DNA of 64,000 bases from Anarhynchus alexandrinus. Its lineage: Eukaryota; Chordata; Aves; Charadriiformes; Charadriidae. Below, piece by piece: positions 37,566 through 49,521 of the stretch. The stretch lies in NCBI GenBank assembly GCA_008711295.1, contig VUYV01000016.1:7558073-7622072 (forward strand), written 5' to 3'. Position 1 is the first letter of the stretch; every line of letters begins with the position of its first letter. The notes under the pieces are model-generated. The model saw only the letters and a program-made list of their open reading frames with translations, searched no databases and was not told where the DNA came from. The position numbers and the translations under genes were made by a program.

Positions 37566-40500
37566 TGTCCTATTCAGTAAATGACTTTTTGATACTGAAT
37601 TTGCTTTGTGTTAGGATAGCTGTGTTCCTGTCTTCATCTAAGGCTGTTTCTTTGACTCTGTTTTTCTTCTAGCTGGACATTTTCAGAGTAGATTTTTTAT
37701 TTTGTTATCAAGTTCCTTTTCCTTTGCCACCTCTAGGCCATGGCAGATTTTGAACTGAATTTTAACTTATGGCATTAAAAAAATCATCCACAGCATTAAA
37801 GTGGCTTCTAGAGTCTTGAACCAACACTGTATGGTGGGGTTTTTTTTCTTCTTCTAGATAGATGCTGCATTTAAGGCATGGTACAGAAAGCTCTGACTAG
37901 ATAATGTTCACTTCCTTCCTCCCAGGCAGACTTCCAGCCAAATGTTTCTTGCCACTAAGGAGGACTCAACTACAGATCGTGTCAGAGAAAGAAGAGCTAC
38001 AAATGTTCCTACTTGTGTCTTTCCCCAGACTGCAAAATGAGTCAGATTCTTGGATGGAAGAACCCAAGAAATTCTTAGCTTGAGTCAGGAAAAAAAAACT
38101 TTTAAAATGTCCCCATTCTTTTTAGAATAAATGAAAAATATATTCCACTAACATTTTGGGCCAACACCCTGCTATCCCCAGTCCTCTGCAGAGTTGATAG
38201 CAGAGCTGCACCACAAGGCACTTACCACCATGATGCCTTTTCCTGCCCACCCCTGTTGCTGAAGGGAATCAGCAACATTGTTAGACTCCCTCCTACCCAT
38301 TGCAAGCAAGTCAATGGAAGTACCATCCTAGCCCCAGAAAAGAAATAACCAGATGTTTCTCATCAGGAGCCCATTAGGATGTATCTGATTACAGCAAAAC
38401 CTCTGAATAATACAGTGCAACTTCTTTCTGCATCATGATAACGTGTGAGCTCTCCTCCGTGGCTATTCTTTTGCTGAATCCTAATTCAGTGGTAAGCAAC
38501 TGTGTTGTTTCAATGTCTCTGTAGGTGTTATCTGGTTACCTGGTTTTATGAAGCCGGTCTTCGCTCTTCAGGTGAGGTTGGCCACCACAAGATGTACCAG
38601 TGGCACCCATTGCCACGAGCAGTACCTGCACCGTTGTTTACAGTGCCTTTTTGTTGAATTTGATATCACATTTTTCTCTGCTTGTCTTTTTCCTTGTCCA
38701 AATATCAGCCTTTCCTTAATTAATCTTTCTGAAAGCAGAATCAGCTTTAGGTGTTTGATGTGAGGAAATGCGGCTTACACTCGCCATCTCCTGACATGCT
38801 GTCCTCTTCTGATGGATGTCAGTGCAATGATTCCTAGACGTTTTGCCAGAAGCAGCATCTGGCTCTTCGCCACTCTCCTCAGGCACTATATTTGCAGCTT
38901 TGAACTTGCCTCTGTATATATCACACAGTTAACATGTCACTATCTTCCATTAGCCTTCTCGACTGCTGTGCACTTGGTTGGCAGTTTCCAAAGGCAACCT
39001 TTAAATTTTCAGTAAATTGTAGTCTCTGTAATGTGTGTTTTTGAGAGTCTGACTTTCAGAGGGGATCCTCTCTTTATCTATCGCGTTGCACAGCACAGGA
39101 GTGCAGGTCACATGTTCGTATGCCAACTAAATGGAAAGATCTATACAGAACTACGGGAACGCTGTCAGAATTTCTGCATTGCTTTTACGTGGTGTTACTT
39201 CCTGATAAAAACAGAGCTTTTTTTTTTCTCTGCTGCCCCAATACATCCTGAAGTGATCTGCTGTATAATATGCGCAAAAGGTCTCGAACCACTCCATTTG
39301 ATATCTCTAACCTTAGTAATACACACATCAGTGTTACTTGTGGCAGCAAAGGCTTTCTGCTTTGAAATGCTCGCTTAGTTCTTATAGACATATTGATGGG
39401 AAATATCTTACTATTTTACTAAATTCTAATTATGGGTTTATTGCCTTGGCATGTGCTAATAGGCAGGTATTTTTAAGGAATCGTAAGATGAAACAAATAT
39501 AGTACAGAGTTCTTTTTCTCTATACGAGAATGGGTTTGAAAAATTGTTTTTTTTATTATGAAATTTTCATGTGGCTTATTTATCAAGAGAGTTAATGTCT
39601 GGTAGCTGTAGAATCTTTTTTTTTATCTAAAATGAATTATGCATGAATTGACACCTAATGTAAGAGCAGCACCAGTTGTGATGAGATCAATATCCATTGT
39701 GGATAAAATTCAGCTCCATGCTAGTGTCCAGTTGAAGGCCTATGCATCTCTTAAGTCTTAAGTTAAAGTCTCATAGGAGACTGAAGTGGTTCACAGGTTT
39801 TATGCCATCCCTCTGCACACGAATGAATTTTACCTAATATGCGCAGACAGAAGATATATGCCAAATGACCTTGATGCCTTAGGAAAAATACTTTGTAATT
39901 GTTACTTCTGATAATTTTGCTTTTTGCTAACACTATTTTATTGTGAATTTCGTGTTGCTTGCTCGCCTTAAAGCTTCAGGTCCTGGAATAACATAAGAAT
40001 CTTATCTTTCATTGGAAAGAAGAGAGTTCTCTTCTGGTAGCCACAGAGGAAGACCCAGTGTAAAAGTCTAACAAACCTGCAGACAGAGAAAAGAAACCCC
40101 AGTCTTTGAAAAACATGACAAAAGAATGTAGTGGTCACAATGACTAAACCCAAATGTTAGGCGGGCCCTGTTCTGTGTCTCTGAGTGACCAATGCTAGGT
40201 GCTTTGAGAAGGGGGAGGGGGGATAAAAGAAGAAATAATATGCTAAATACAATGTGTTCTCCCCTACCTCCCTGTTCTTTTCTGCCAAATTCTAGCAGTC
40301 ATCATTTTTGGTACTTCCTCGGATTTATTTTTGTTGGACTGGCATCACAAGATAACTTTTAGGAAAGTACTAGATGTGCCATGTTAGATTTAAGATTGTC
40401 CTTGAGTCTTTTGTTGTGGCCCAATCCTGCCTACAAAAATCGTAGATAGGTATGTGTTTGGATTATGTTGGCAGTGTGAAATTTATTTGTTGCTGATAGA

Positions 40501-42211
40501 TGCCACTAATGAAGCTTCTTTGATGTAAACAGAATATTAAGTATTTATTTGTGTATGTGCCAGAGCAATCATGGAGTTTTGACATAGGCAAGCTAGATGT
40601 GAGCTTAGATAAGCACCGGGAAATAAACACTTCACATGTTGCGTAGCTGAGGGTCTCCTGCTATCCCTTAGTCTAATTGTAGGGGATTGTACTCAGTGAA
40701 TACTGAGTAGTGGCAAGAGCATCTGACTATGAATGTTTATCTTCGCAAGCGGCCCTTCACACCAATAGATCCTCCAGCCTCAACAGGCTCTGTATATGAG
40801 TTTTTGCACTTACATGAGTAAATAGCATTTTATTCTGGTTTACTCAGTGTGCTATCTTTTGTTTAACGTTGTTATGATACGATCAAATGCCTCACTAAAG
40901 CTGCTCGCACTTCACTTCTGAGAACTAGACTTTTAGTTATATATCAGCTGATTCAGCCTTGAAAGAACAGTCCACGCACAAGTTTCTTACCCTTCAAGTT
41001 TCATTCTTCAAGTTTTGCTTAAGGAGCACTGATGGCAAGAGGAGAGAGCGAGCGCTGATACAATTTAAGTGATAAACAAATGCTAATCCCATCAGCCATC
41101 TAGTCCGGGGAATGATGGTTATATATCAACTTATTTTGCGTGGGAAGTAGGTGCTCTTATATAGTGTCCTAATTCCTTAGACATTGTAACACCTTCAACT
41201 TTAAGTCTTACTCCTCTGCAGTGCCTTTCTTTGATGTCCAACGGGACACTAACCCCTAACTAGCTATGAAGGCGAAGTAAGATACAGTCACAGAGCTAAA
41301 CAGAAATCTCTTCCTCTTGTTGCTTATTATTTATTTTTGTACTTGTTAATGTAGCCAGCTCTGTTACTCAGCTGATAAATGGCAGAGGAATAACTTTTTC
41401 CCCCGATAATAAAATGACCGATTTCTTCAATATGAAAAGTCATAAAAATCTTCTCCTGTATTTATTTCTCAGTCTTCAGAGTATTTAGGAACGATTCACT
41501 GGGAGTATTTGCCATTCACAATTTGTGGAGTGCTAATTAGGCTTAAGTCACATGGTGATGTTGATGTTACAGGGTTGAGTGAACAGCCATCTCAGCATGA
41601 ATCAAAGTCAGCACGTGAACATACTGTACACAATTTTCTTCTGAATGCTTTAATAAGTAAGATCAAAATGTGCTGTTGGCGAATAGCACTGTGAGTAAAC
41701 TCATATGCCTTGGATTTTTGTGGGTAATGAACACAAAATAGATGTTCAGAAATGTATGGTGTAATGGATATTTGCAGAGAATGTTTTTCACCATTACTTG
41801 TTTCCTACTTTGGCTGTAAGAATTTGAGTTGGATTGCTCTGATTAACATTTCCGACTGTAGAAAGATAACTATAAATCTACATTATATAATTTTACTTAG
41901 TTTTCTTCTGTAGCTTCATCTGTTAAAAATATAAATTCCTGGTGTGATACTATTTATAATTCCATGTTTTATCAATAGAATTTAATCTAAATGTCATTGC
42001 AGTGAAGTAGCGTTTTGTATGGTGGTATGAAGATGGTATCATAACCAGGGTGGTTTGCTCTTAGTTAGCTAAAATTAAATTACTGTGACCATCAAAAGTC
42101 CAGTGGGATGCAGGTGAGAAGTGATGACATTTCACATTTATGGCCTATGCTTATCTCGTTCGATGGGAATTCTTCACCCGAAGCAGTTCGGCAAATTTAT
42201 TTGGGTGTATA

Positions 42212-42245
42212 TTTACAGCTCTGTGATGTTTACAGCTCTGCAGTG
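42212..42245 (+). repeat. 17-bp imperfect tandem duplication
   Basis: TTTACAGCTCTGTGATG is followed directly by TTTACAGCTCTGCAGTG, with 14 of 17 bases the same. Confidence 0.8.
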
Positions 42246-45200
42246 TTCAGATGGAGAACAAGTATCTGTTTCTGACTGAAGGTAGTTTACTCGGGATCCA
42301 GTGCCCTGATCTTTATTTCTCGGGAGTCATAAATGCAGCGCTCACTTTCGTCACTCTTTGAGACCTGCTGCTGAACTACATCTTGTTCAATGAAGCATAC
42401 TGACTTGGAGGAGGAAAATTAAAAAGGGTCATATACGCCTGTGTTTTCTTTCAGGCGTGTCGTGAAAACAACCATTCTGGGAACATCATAAAAGCTTTAC
42501 CCATCTGTCCATTTCAGACTGACTGGGGAGTCTTCAGTTCTGGCATCTCAATGAATAGTGCCGTAATGATATGATGCACGCTAACAAGATAAATTTTTTG
42601 AATGCTCAAAATGTGATGCAAGTAGTGGATTTGTGTCACTTTTTTTTCACATGGAAACATTCAGATTTACGGTTCTCTTGAGTTAGACTATGAATTCTTG
42701 CTTGTTTTTCTGAAGTCCTTGTTTATATTGAGGTGATTTACTTACAACAAAAATGAGCTTACTGTGTGAGTTGTGTCAAGTAAATAGCAGGTCTTGATAT
42801 ACTGCCCTCTTGTAGTTTCCCTATTAAATGCAGTATGTTATTTATGGTTATATGTTTTCTCCTTAGTGATCTTGAGTAGTAAAGTGTGTAGCACAGTGTA
42901 ATGACTATTTTTAACTTCTGAAGACCTGGTTTAAAGCTAAAGCTCTCTTTTCTTAATGTAATTAATTTGATAAATATTATGTATACAGATACACAAACAC
43001 TTTAACCTTTTGGAATATGTATTATGCACTCTAGAAAGTTGTTTCTGAGGGATGGAAAGTTGGTTTGGTTTTGGGAGAGGATGGGGCAGTGTGGGGAGAG
43101 CACTTTGCTCCAGTGAGCTCTCATCAAGCTATGTGTGCACCAGGAGTAACTGTTGGAAAGTCAGTGTTTTCAGTGGCATTGGCTCTACAGTTATGTCCCC
43201 CATTCAGGAAACTACTAAGCATGTGTATAACTTCTAGCATGTACCTGGATGCTTTGCTAACGCCCCTGAATGTGTGATGGAGTACATTGCACAATGTAAT
43301 TTCAGGTTTGCATCATTCCTCTAGATGTTGAATGGCAGTGAGAGCTGAAATCAAATGCAGTATCTTTGTATGGAGAATTGAAATTCAGCTGCCTGTCCAG
43401 CCCTTTATCTTATTTGGTATTCTGGAGTGGCATGAAACACTATTTATTGTTATAAAACATAATATCCATATATGTAATATAAATATTTATTCTACAGGAG
43501 AAGCAGAATATTGAACCAAAGCTGATATCCCTCATCTCTGCTAAGCTGTTTGTTTTTTGGGCAGCAAGGGAGGTTTAAATCTTCCTGTTTCTTGATTTGC
43601 TATCATATTACCTTCTGAGCATATTTAGCATACAATTTTTTTTATATATGGTGTTCACCACGCAGAACATCGTAAACTACTTTACAGTCAGAGATAAACC
43701 AGAAAAAGAATTCTTTAGTTGCAAACAGTGAGTTGCAGGCAGCCAAAGAGGGAAAGAACAGTGCATTAAGATGCAGTAAAAAAATGAAAGTTGAAATTTA
43801 AAAGTAGTAAAAATGCTGATCAGTATGCTGAAGTGATTCATTGTAGCCTCTTTTCAGAGATGTGCACTGTAGTACGCTGCTTTCAATGCTGATATTTGCA
43901 AGTATCAGCATATGCTGTATAGTGCATGTTCCTAGCTTCTGAATGCTGAGCGTGGATGTGAATGAGACAGAAAAAGAACAACTTTTCTGGGAAATTGGAT
44001 TAGATCTAGGGAACGAAAAAACAACACAGAATTGAATGAAAAATATTAAGTGCTGTATTTCTAATGATCACAAATACTTGTTCACCTTTCAGAAATATGC
44101 AGTTTGTTCCATAGTTTTCAGGTCAGAGTTGATATTTGTGGTGATCTGAAGGCTTTGGCAAGCTATTTATTTGTTTAAAGCATTTACCCAGATGTGTTAG
44201 AAGAAAGTTTTCTCTGATGCTGTGACCAAAAAAATGTTTACTCCATATAAATCAATAAAAGCACCCCACGCTCAGCTTTCTTCTGCAGTCATGGCTTTGC
44301 TGAAAAAGACAACGACGAACACTGTGCTTAGAATAGCATAGCTGTTATTTTAGCGCGAAGAGGCATGTGGGCTCTTTTATATAAGATGTAGTGTGCATGA
44401 TCCACTTTTGATTGCCAGTATTCTGCCAGCTAGAGAATTCTGCCAGATAGTGGTCCCCAAACTACTAGATGTTAATACCTTTTTTTTTTTCCCCTCCTGC
44501 AGATAGGCAAATGTTAGAGATGTGATTCACATAGAATAAGAATAGTCCTTAAATTTAATCCCTGAAATAAAAAGGAACATCAGGGGAACAGGAAAAACAT
44601 GCAGTCAGTCTCACTTTCAAAGTATGTCATTATCCTACATGTCTTGAATTTCTTCATTTCTGGGATCCAGCTAGAGCTCAAAGCAGGAGGCACGAACTAC
44701 ATAAGAGAAGCTATTCTAGTGAGACTCTCAGGCTGTTCTGTTCACTTCCGAAAATGGTATAAGTTACAACTTCTGGGCATTTTCTCTGAAGAAGTTTGGG
44801 ATGTTCTGGTGCTTATATATTGTGTTAGGCAGGATACAGTAAACTGTATTCAAACACAAACTTTCCCTTATTTCAGTGTATGCTGCTTTTTCAAAAACTA
44901 GTGCTTTCAAAAATAAATCTTAGTATACTTGATAATGTTCAGGAAGTTTTAATTTTGGAGTGCTTGGCTGTAAATGACAGCATATCTGAGAACCTGAACT
45001 CAAATAACAAGGCAGACTATATAGTTTTATTAATGAAACGTTTTTCTGAGGATGTACTTTTTAAAATGGAGAATTAAAATTTAAAACAGAACTAAAATGT
45101 TGACTTTTAAAAATTAACTTTCCACTGTGGGTGGAGCTGCATGCCTCTAACTAGAGCAGACTTTTATTGTGTTTTATTAGTGTATTCTGTATGAAGTTGC

Positions 45201-45629
45201 ATAAAAGTGACATATCTACCACCAGTAGACTAAAGCTAAATGCTGTCATCACCACAACTGCTTTGTTTTCTGAAATCAGCACTTTTTGCACCTCTTCATC
45301 AGTGACAGGGTTTTGCCTTTGGTTAAAAATCAAACAATCATTTGGCACTGAAATTATATGACAAAAGTGCACAGAATGCTCCCGTGGCATCTTCAGATAA
45401 CTCTTTAGCCTTTTCTTGTTTGCAGTAAGTTATTTAGCAGTAGTTAACATTAAACTGGCACATACAGTGGCTTTTGGGATACTTTCTCCTTTGTAATAAT
45501 ACAAACCTCGGGGGACATTGAGGGTATTAAAAGAAATATCAGGACAAACCATGGTGTAGCAAGAGATATTGCAGAATCTTTCTGACATCTTTATGTTAAA
45601 AAAGTACCTGTTTAATGTTCTGAGCACAT

Positions 45630-45735
45630 ATTATTATGTATTATTTTAGTATGATCACTATTTAGATCATTGTGCCATACAGCTAGAAGTCCATATTCTA
45701 ACAAGGTAACAGTCTAATTTGAAGTGCAAGTGTGA
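45630..45735 (-). mobile_element. Degraded L2/MIR-type repeat tail
   Basis: Read on the + strand, the order TATTATGTATTATTTT, then TCATTGTGCCATACAGCT, then AACAGTCTAATTTGAAG follows the reverse-complement tail common in amniote MIR/L2-type elements (consensus recalled as ATTGTGCTAGGCGCTGTACA and ACAGTCTAA...). Heavily diverged, so boundaries and family are uncertain. Confidence 0.45.
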
Positions 45736-46345
45736 CTAATAAAAGGAACAGAAAGGCAAAACGGAGAACAGTGCAAACTAAAATTGCACTGTTACACTGG
45801 CTATTTGTTGTCTGATTGTTTGCAAAAAGCTTGGGTTTTTAATCAGCTATCCACAGCTACTACTTAGCCATAATTGGTTAGCTGGGTTTTGGGGTTTTGT
45901 TCTGGCTTCAAAGTAGAGGTGAATCTTGAGGAGGGTTTTGAAGTGGGAGAGAGAGAGTGCTGCCTAATTCAGTTCAGAGGCGATTTTGTCTTCTGGCCAG
46001 CAATACTTTGGAAAGAGGTCTGTACTGGAGTATGGCATCACTATTTGCTGCGTGCTGGGGCAGTAGGTTGGAATACAGATGCAATTATCCTTTTGCATGT
46101 CTTTGACACTTGGAACTGTCACAGCAAAATGGGAGAGGTACTTTGGATTTCCTGTTGTATGGATGTGATCGTCCCTGGGAAGGGCTACTGATTGACCAAG
46201 GCCAGGATAATAAACCCTCTTTAGGAATTGGTTTCATTTGACTGCCCCTGTTGTGTTCCAGATAGGCTTCATCTCACAACACTGTAGCTAGATGTGGCAA
46301 TATTGCCATATTTAGTAGGAGCAACTTCCTGACTTTCTGTCTTTG

Positions 46346-46710
46346 TTACGTCACTTTTTTTTCTTCTCACTCTCTGTCTTCGCTGCTGTCGCCAGGCTTT
46401 GCACTCCTACTTGGTTAACAGTAGCTCAGAGCCCTCCTACATATTAAACAGCTTTTTCTTGCCATAATGGGTTGGTGTTTCCTGTGGGGTTTTTTTGTTG
46501 TTTTTTTTTTATTTCAGCCTTCCTTTCCCAGCAATGGCTGATCACACCTTTCACTATAAAAGCGGTTCTCATCCCGGCTTAGTTCACACATTCAGAAGCT
46601 ATCTCAAACTGTCAATTTTAGTTGCCCAAGTTGGCAGTTCTCCTCCTGGTATAGGTTAGTTTCACATTCTCAGCTTAGTATAGATTAGTTTCATATTTTT
46701 GACCCAGCAA
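46346..46710 (+). promoter_or_regulatory. Promoter-like stretch with CRE-like site and TATA box
   Basis: TTACGTCA, a CRE/ATF-like octamer, lies at 46346-46353. A TATAAAAG box is at 46555-46562, which would place initiation near 46585-46595. A T/G tract (46480-46512) lies between them, and a 29-bp imperfect duplication follows (46650-46707). It may be the edge of an unrecognised LTR or a chance arrangement. No downstream gene is seen. Confidence 0.2.
46650..46707 (+). repeat. 29-bp imperfect tandem duplication
   Basis: TATAGGTTAGTTTCACATT... (46650-46678) is followed by TATAGATTAGTTTCATATT... (46679-46707), about 70 percent identical. Confidence 0.7.
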
Positions 46711-47529
46711 GAGGCTGCCTGTCCTCGGCTGCTGTCATGCTCTCTGTTCTCCTCTCTCCTGGGAGAAAAATGGGTGACCACAAGAAGGCAAGGCAAGGCA
46801 GCATCAGAGATGGTTCTTTTTTTTCCCCGAGCAATGCAGTCTGACAGTTGCCCTGTGCTATTTCCTATCTCTGAGAGGTGCAGGCTTTGATTTAGTTAAG
46901 TGTCTCTTGTCCTGACCCTTCCTTCAAATAACCTGGCAGAAGGCTCCCCATTTCTGCTTGTACTTGTCTTGGAGGTGTGGAGGCAATTACACTTCTGCTT
47001 TTTTTTTTTCTCCCAGAGACTGAATTTTTTTCCTTCCAGGTTAATCCTACAGATGCTCTTCAGCTGGTCTGTTACTCAGAGTAAGTCTTAAAAGCCTCAT
47101 GCCATCTCTATTCATACCAAGTAATTTCTCTTCTGTGAGAAACCCCACTGATTTCCGCATCACTTTCAAAGTAACACATTCTCAGTGTGCACATGCATAG
47201 CATCATTGCACTCATTAATATTGACTACATCATGGAAATATGCTTCTCTAAAAAATGAAAGCTAGCACAGATACAGTTCAAATAAAGACATTCACTGAGA
47301 AGGTAGGGCAGAGACAGGGTGCCTCACAGGAATTAGTGTATGGAAATGAATATTATCATAATGAAGGTGGAAGCCAAGCTCTAAATTCCTTACATAAATG
47401 CCCTGAAGTCATGGGAGCCGACATAATCTTCTTTCAAGAATTCAGAAAGACCTGATAATATGAAATGACTTCTCTAATAGTATGGGTTGGTGATAAATCT
47501 CTCAAATCAGGGACAACCAGTCAAAAGAG

Positions 47530-48715
47530 GAGGACAAAGCGATCTGGCCCACTACAAACTTGTTAATCTGTTCTGAACAATATGCAGATTTTTTGAGCAA
47601 GAAAGGAAATGAAGCATAATTAAAGGCACAGAGATTAATGGAGAACTGGGACAAAATGCAACCGTAACTTTGCCAAAGACATTTTCAGGTATTACCTAAT
47701 ACCTTTCTTTGATAACGGGCTTGACTTCTATTTGAAGGGAAAACATTATATGTTACCTGCATTTTGATAGAGCACATGATGCACTATTACATAGGAAACT
47801 TTCATTAGCTGAAGAAGGTGAAGATCTGTAGAAAATTGTATGCTGACTGGCCAAGGTTGTGGAGGCGATCAGATGCCCACAACAAGTAGTGGGCTAGAGA
47901 AGGGTCATGATTCTCAAACTTTGGCTGTGGTTTTGATTTTCTTTCTTATTTCCACTGATGGCTTTGGTGTGACAGTTAGATGAAACCAGGTGGAATTTGT
48001 TGATGACAGTTGTGGGGCTTTTGCTATCCATAACAACAATGGATAATGTTGAAGACTGAGTAACAGAAACATGATTAAATATGCAGGGCGGTTATAAGGT
48101 AGTACATGTTCTGCTTAAAAATTTCTGCTATATCATGTAGGTTCATCAGCTGGAAATGAGAGAGGAAAAAGACTCAGGATTATTAAATCACATGACTGAG
48201 AATGAGCTAAGTGTTTGCCTGAGCCGTGGCTTCATCATAGTTTTAGGGAGGTACAGTATGAAAAATTCTAGTAAAAATAGGGACACAGCTGTGATGTGAA
48301 AGACACTAGAGAAACCTGGTCTTGAAATCAGTGTACCACTGTGATCACTTGTGTTTAAGAAGGATGAACACAGACTGGAACTGGAAAACAACAGGGAGAG
48401 CTTACTTATTGATAGGAGGAAAAAAAAATTGTTAAACCTAGAAAAGTATGATGAGAGAGAGGATATCATTGCTCTCTGTAAATACATCAGGTAGGTAAAC
48501 AGCAAGAGCAGCTGCTGAAGATGGAGGGTAATGGTATCACAGGAGCAAATGGAGATAAACTGGTCACAAATGAGTTGAAGCTAGCAAGAAGGTGTTTAAC
48601 TGTCAGAGTGCAGAAATTGTGAGCAACCTGTCCAGCAGGGGACAAAATAGCTTCATTAGTTTCAAGATGGAGCTTCATCACTTTATGGAAGGGGATTCAT
48701 GACTTGCTTGCCAGT
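47530..48715 (+). mobile_element. Ancient CR1/L3-like LINE, reverse-transcriptase to 3' region
   Basis: A degraded copy of about 1.2 kb. Landmarks in the expected CR1 order are ACAAACTTGTTAATCTG (about 47556), GAGAACTGGGACAAAATGCAA (about 47641), TTTGATAACGGGCTTGACTT (about 47708), a GCATTTTGATAGAGC palm-region block (about 47759), an EFVDDS-coding stretch at 47993-48007 that matches the catalytic F/YxDD box, TTTAAGAAGGATGAACACAG (about 48354), GGAGATAAACTGGTCAC (about 48551) and TTTCAAGATGGAGCTTCATC (about 48660). Stops and indels break the frame throughout. Its sequence is nearer to the CR1 type kept in turtles and crocodilians than to the young avian 3' end at 7856, so it probably predates the bird radiation. 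A 105-codon minus-strand frame (48188-48505) is only a shadow. Limits are approximate. Confidence 0.85.
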
Positions 48716-49450
48716 GGCAAAAGAAGGCTGAACTCGGAGAGGTAGAGTTGTACAGTCAGGTTGCTGTTTGTCTAAATTTTCAAACAGGAACACCTAATGC
48801 TACAGTGTTAATTCTGTATTTAAGCAGCCGAACAAAAATAGTCTAGGGTTTTGGTTTCTCCAGGAAGTACTGGCATCTGCTTGGATTTAGTGAGATATCT
48901 GTAAAGCTTGGGCTTTCACATAGTTACCTTGGTATTCAAACACATTGAGGAGGTTAACACCAAGAACAGCTGCTGCTGCAGCAGCAAAATATTTAAACAT
49001 CATAAATCTACAGAAGCCGGATGTGAGATTTCAGAATATGGCCTCAGTGTTTTAACAGAAATAAAAATGTTCTATCTACTCTGCTGTTTCTTTAGTTAAT
49101 ATTTATTGATAAGTGCATCACTAGGATTTATACAGAGTTACTAAAATGGGCATGTCATACACCCTGTATTGTTCCTATCTATACAGGATGCTGGTACAGG
49201 GTTGTAATTTTTAGAGGGACTGGTTGCAGGTATACATTGATGTTTCTGAATGGCCATTCTCAATATTCATGGGATTTTTTAAATGCATGTAATGGGTGAG
49301 GCTCACATGCTTTAGGAATACTTAGAAATATATTTCAAGCAATGTTACAAAACACAACTGTAAAATCTTGACAGTATTAATTCCTCTGACAGTAAAATAA
49401 TATCTAACTGATAAATCAAAATATTTTTCATCACTCCCCTACATCTTCCT

Positions 49451-49521
49451 ATAAAAAAACCCCAAATACCTCACCCCCCAAAACCCCCAATCCCACAAAA
49501 AACACCTCAAAAAAACAACTC
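49451..49521 (+). repeat. A/C-rich low-complexity tract
   Basis: A runs alternating with C runs (CACCCCCCAAAACCCCC and similar), same class as the tracts at 8443 and 26837. Confidence 0.85.

Larger units (their letters stand above)
34176..45629 (+). other. MACROD2: Downstream MACROD2 intron, fifth part
   Basis: AT-rich with a short TATTC microsatellite (37547-37565) and a 17-bp imperfect duplication (42212-42245). Frames of up to 115 codons (39031-39378) lack any support as genes. No exon, RNA gene or clear transposon copy recognised in about 11 kb. Confidence 0.75.
45736..47529 (+). other. MACROD2: Downstream MACROD2 intron, between the L2/MIR-like and CR1 copies
   Basis: Includes a promoter-like stretch and T runs. 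A 105-codon frame at 45874-46191 lies in GC-richer sequence but resembles no known protein. The last few hundred bases may belong to the 5' side of the CR1 copy. Confidence 0.65.

Noticed and set aside
43995..44010. GGATTAGATCTAGG, also at about 60613, resembling a CR1 word
   Set aside because: No other CR1 landmark nearby at either site.
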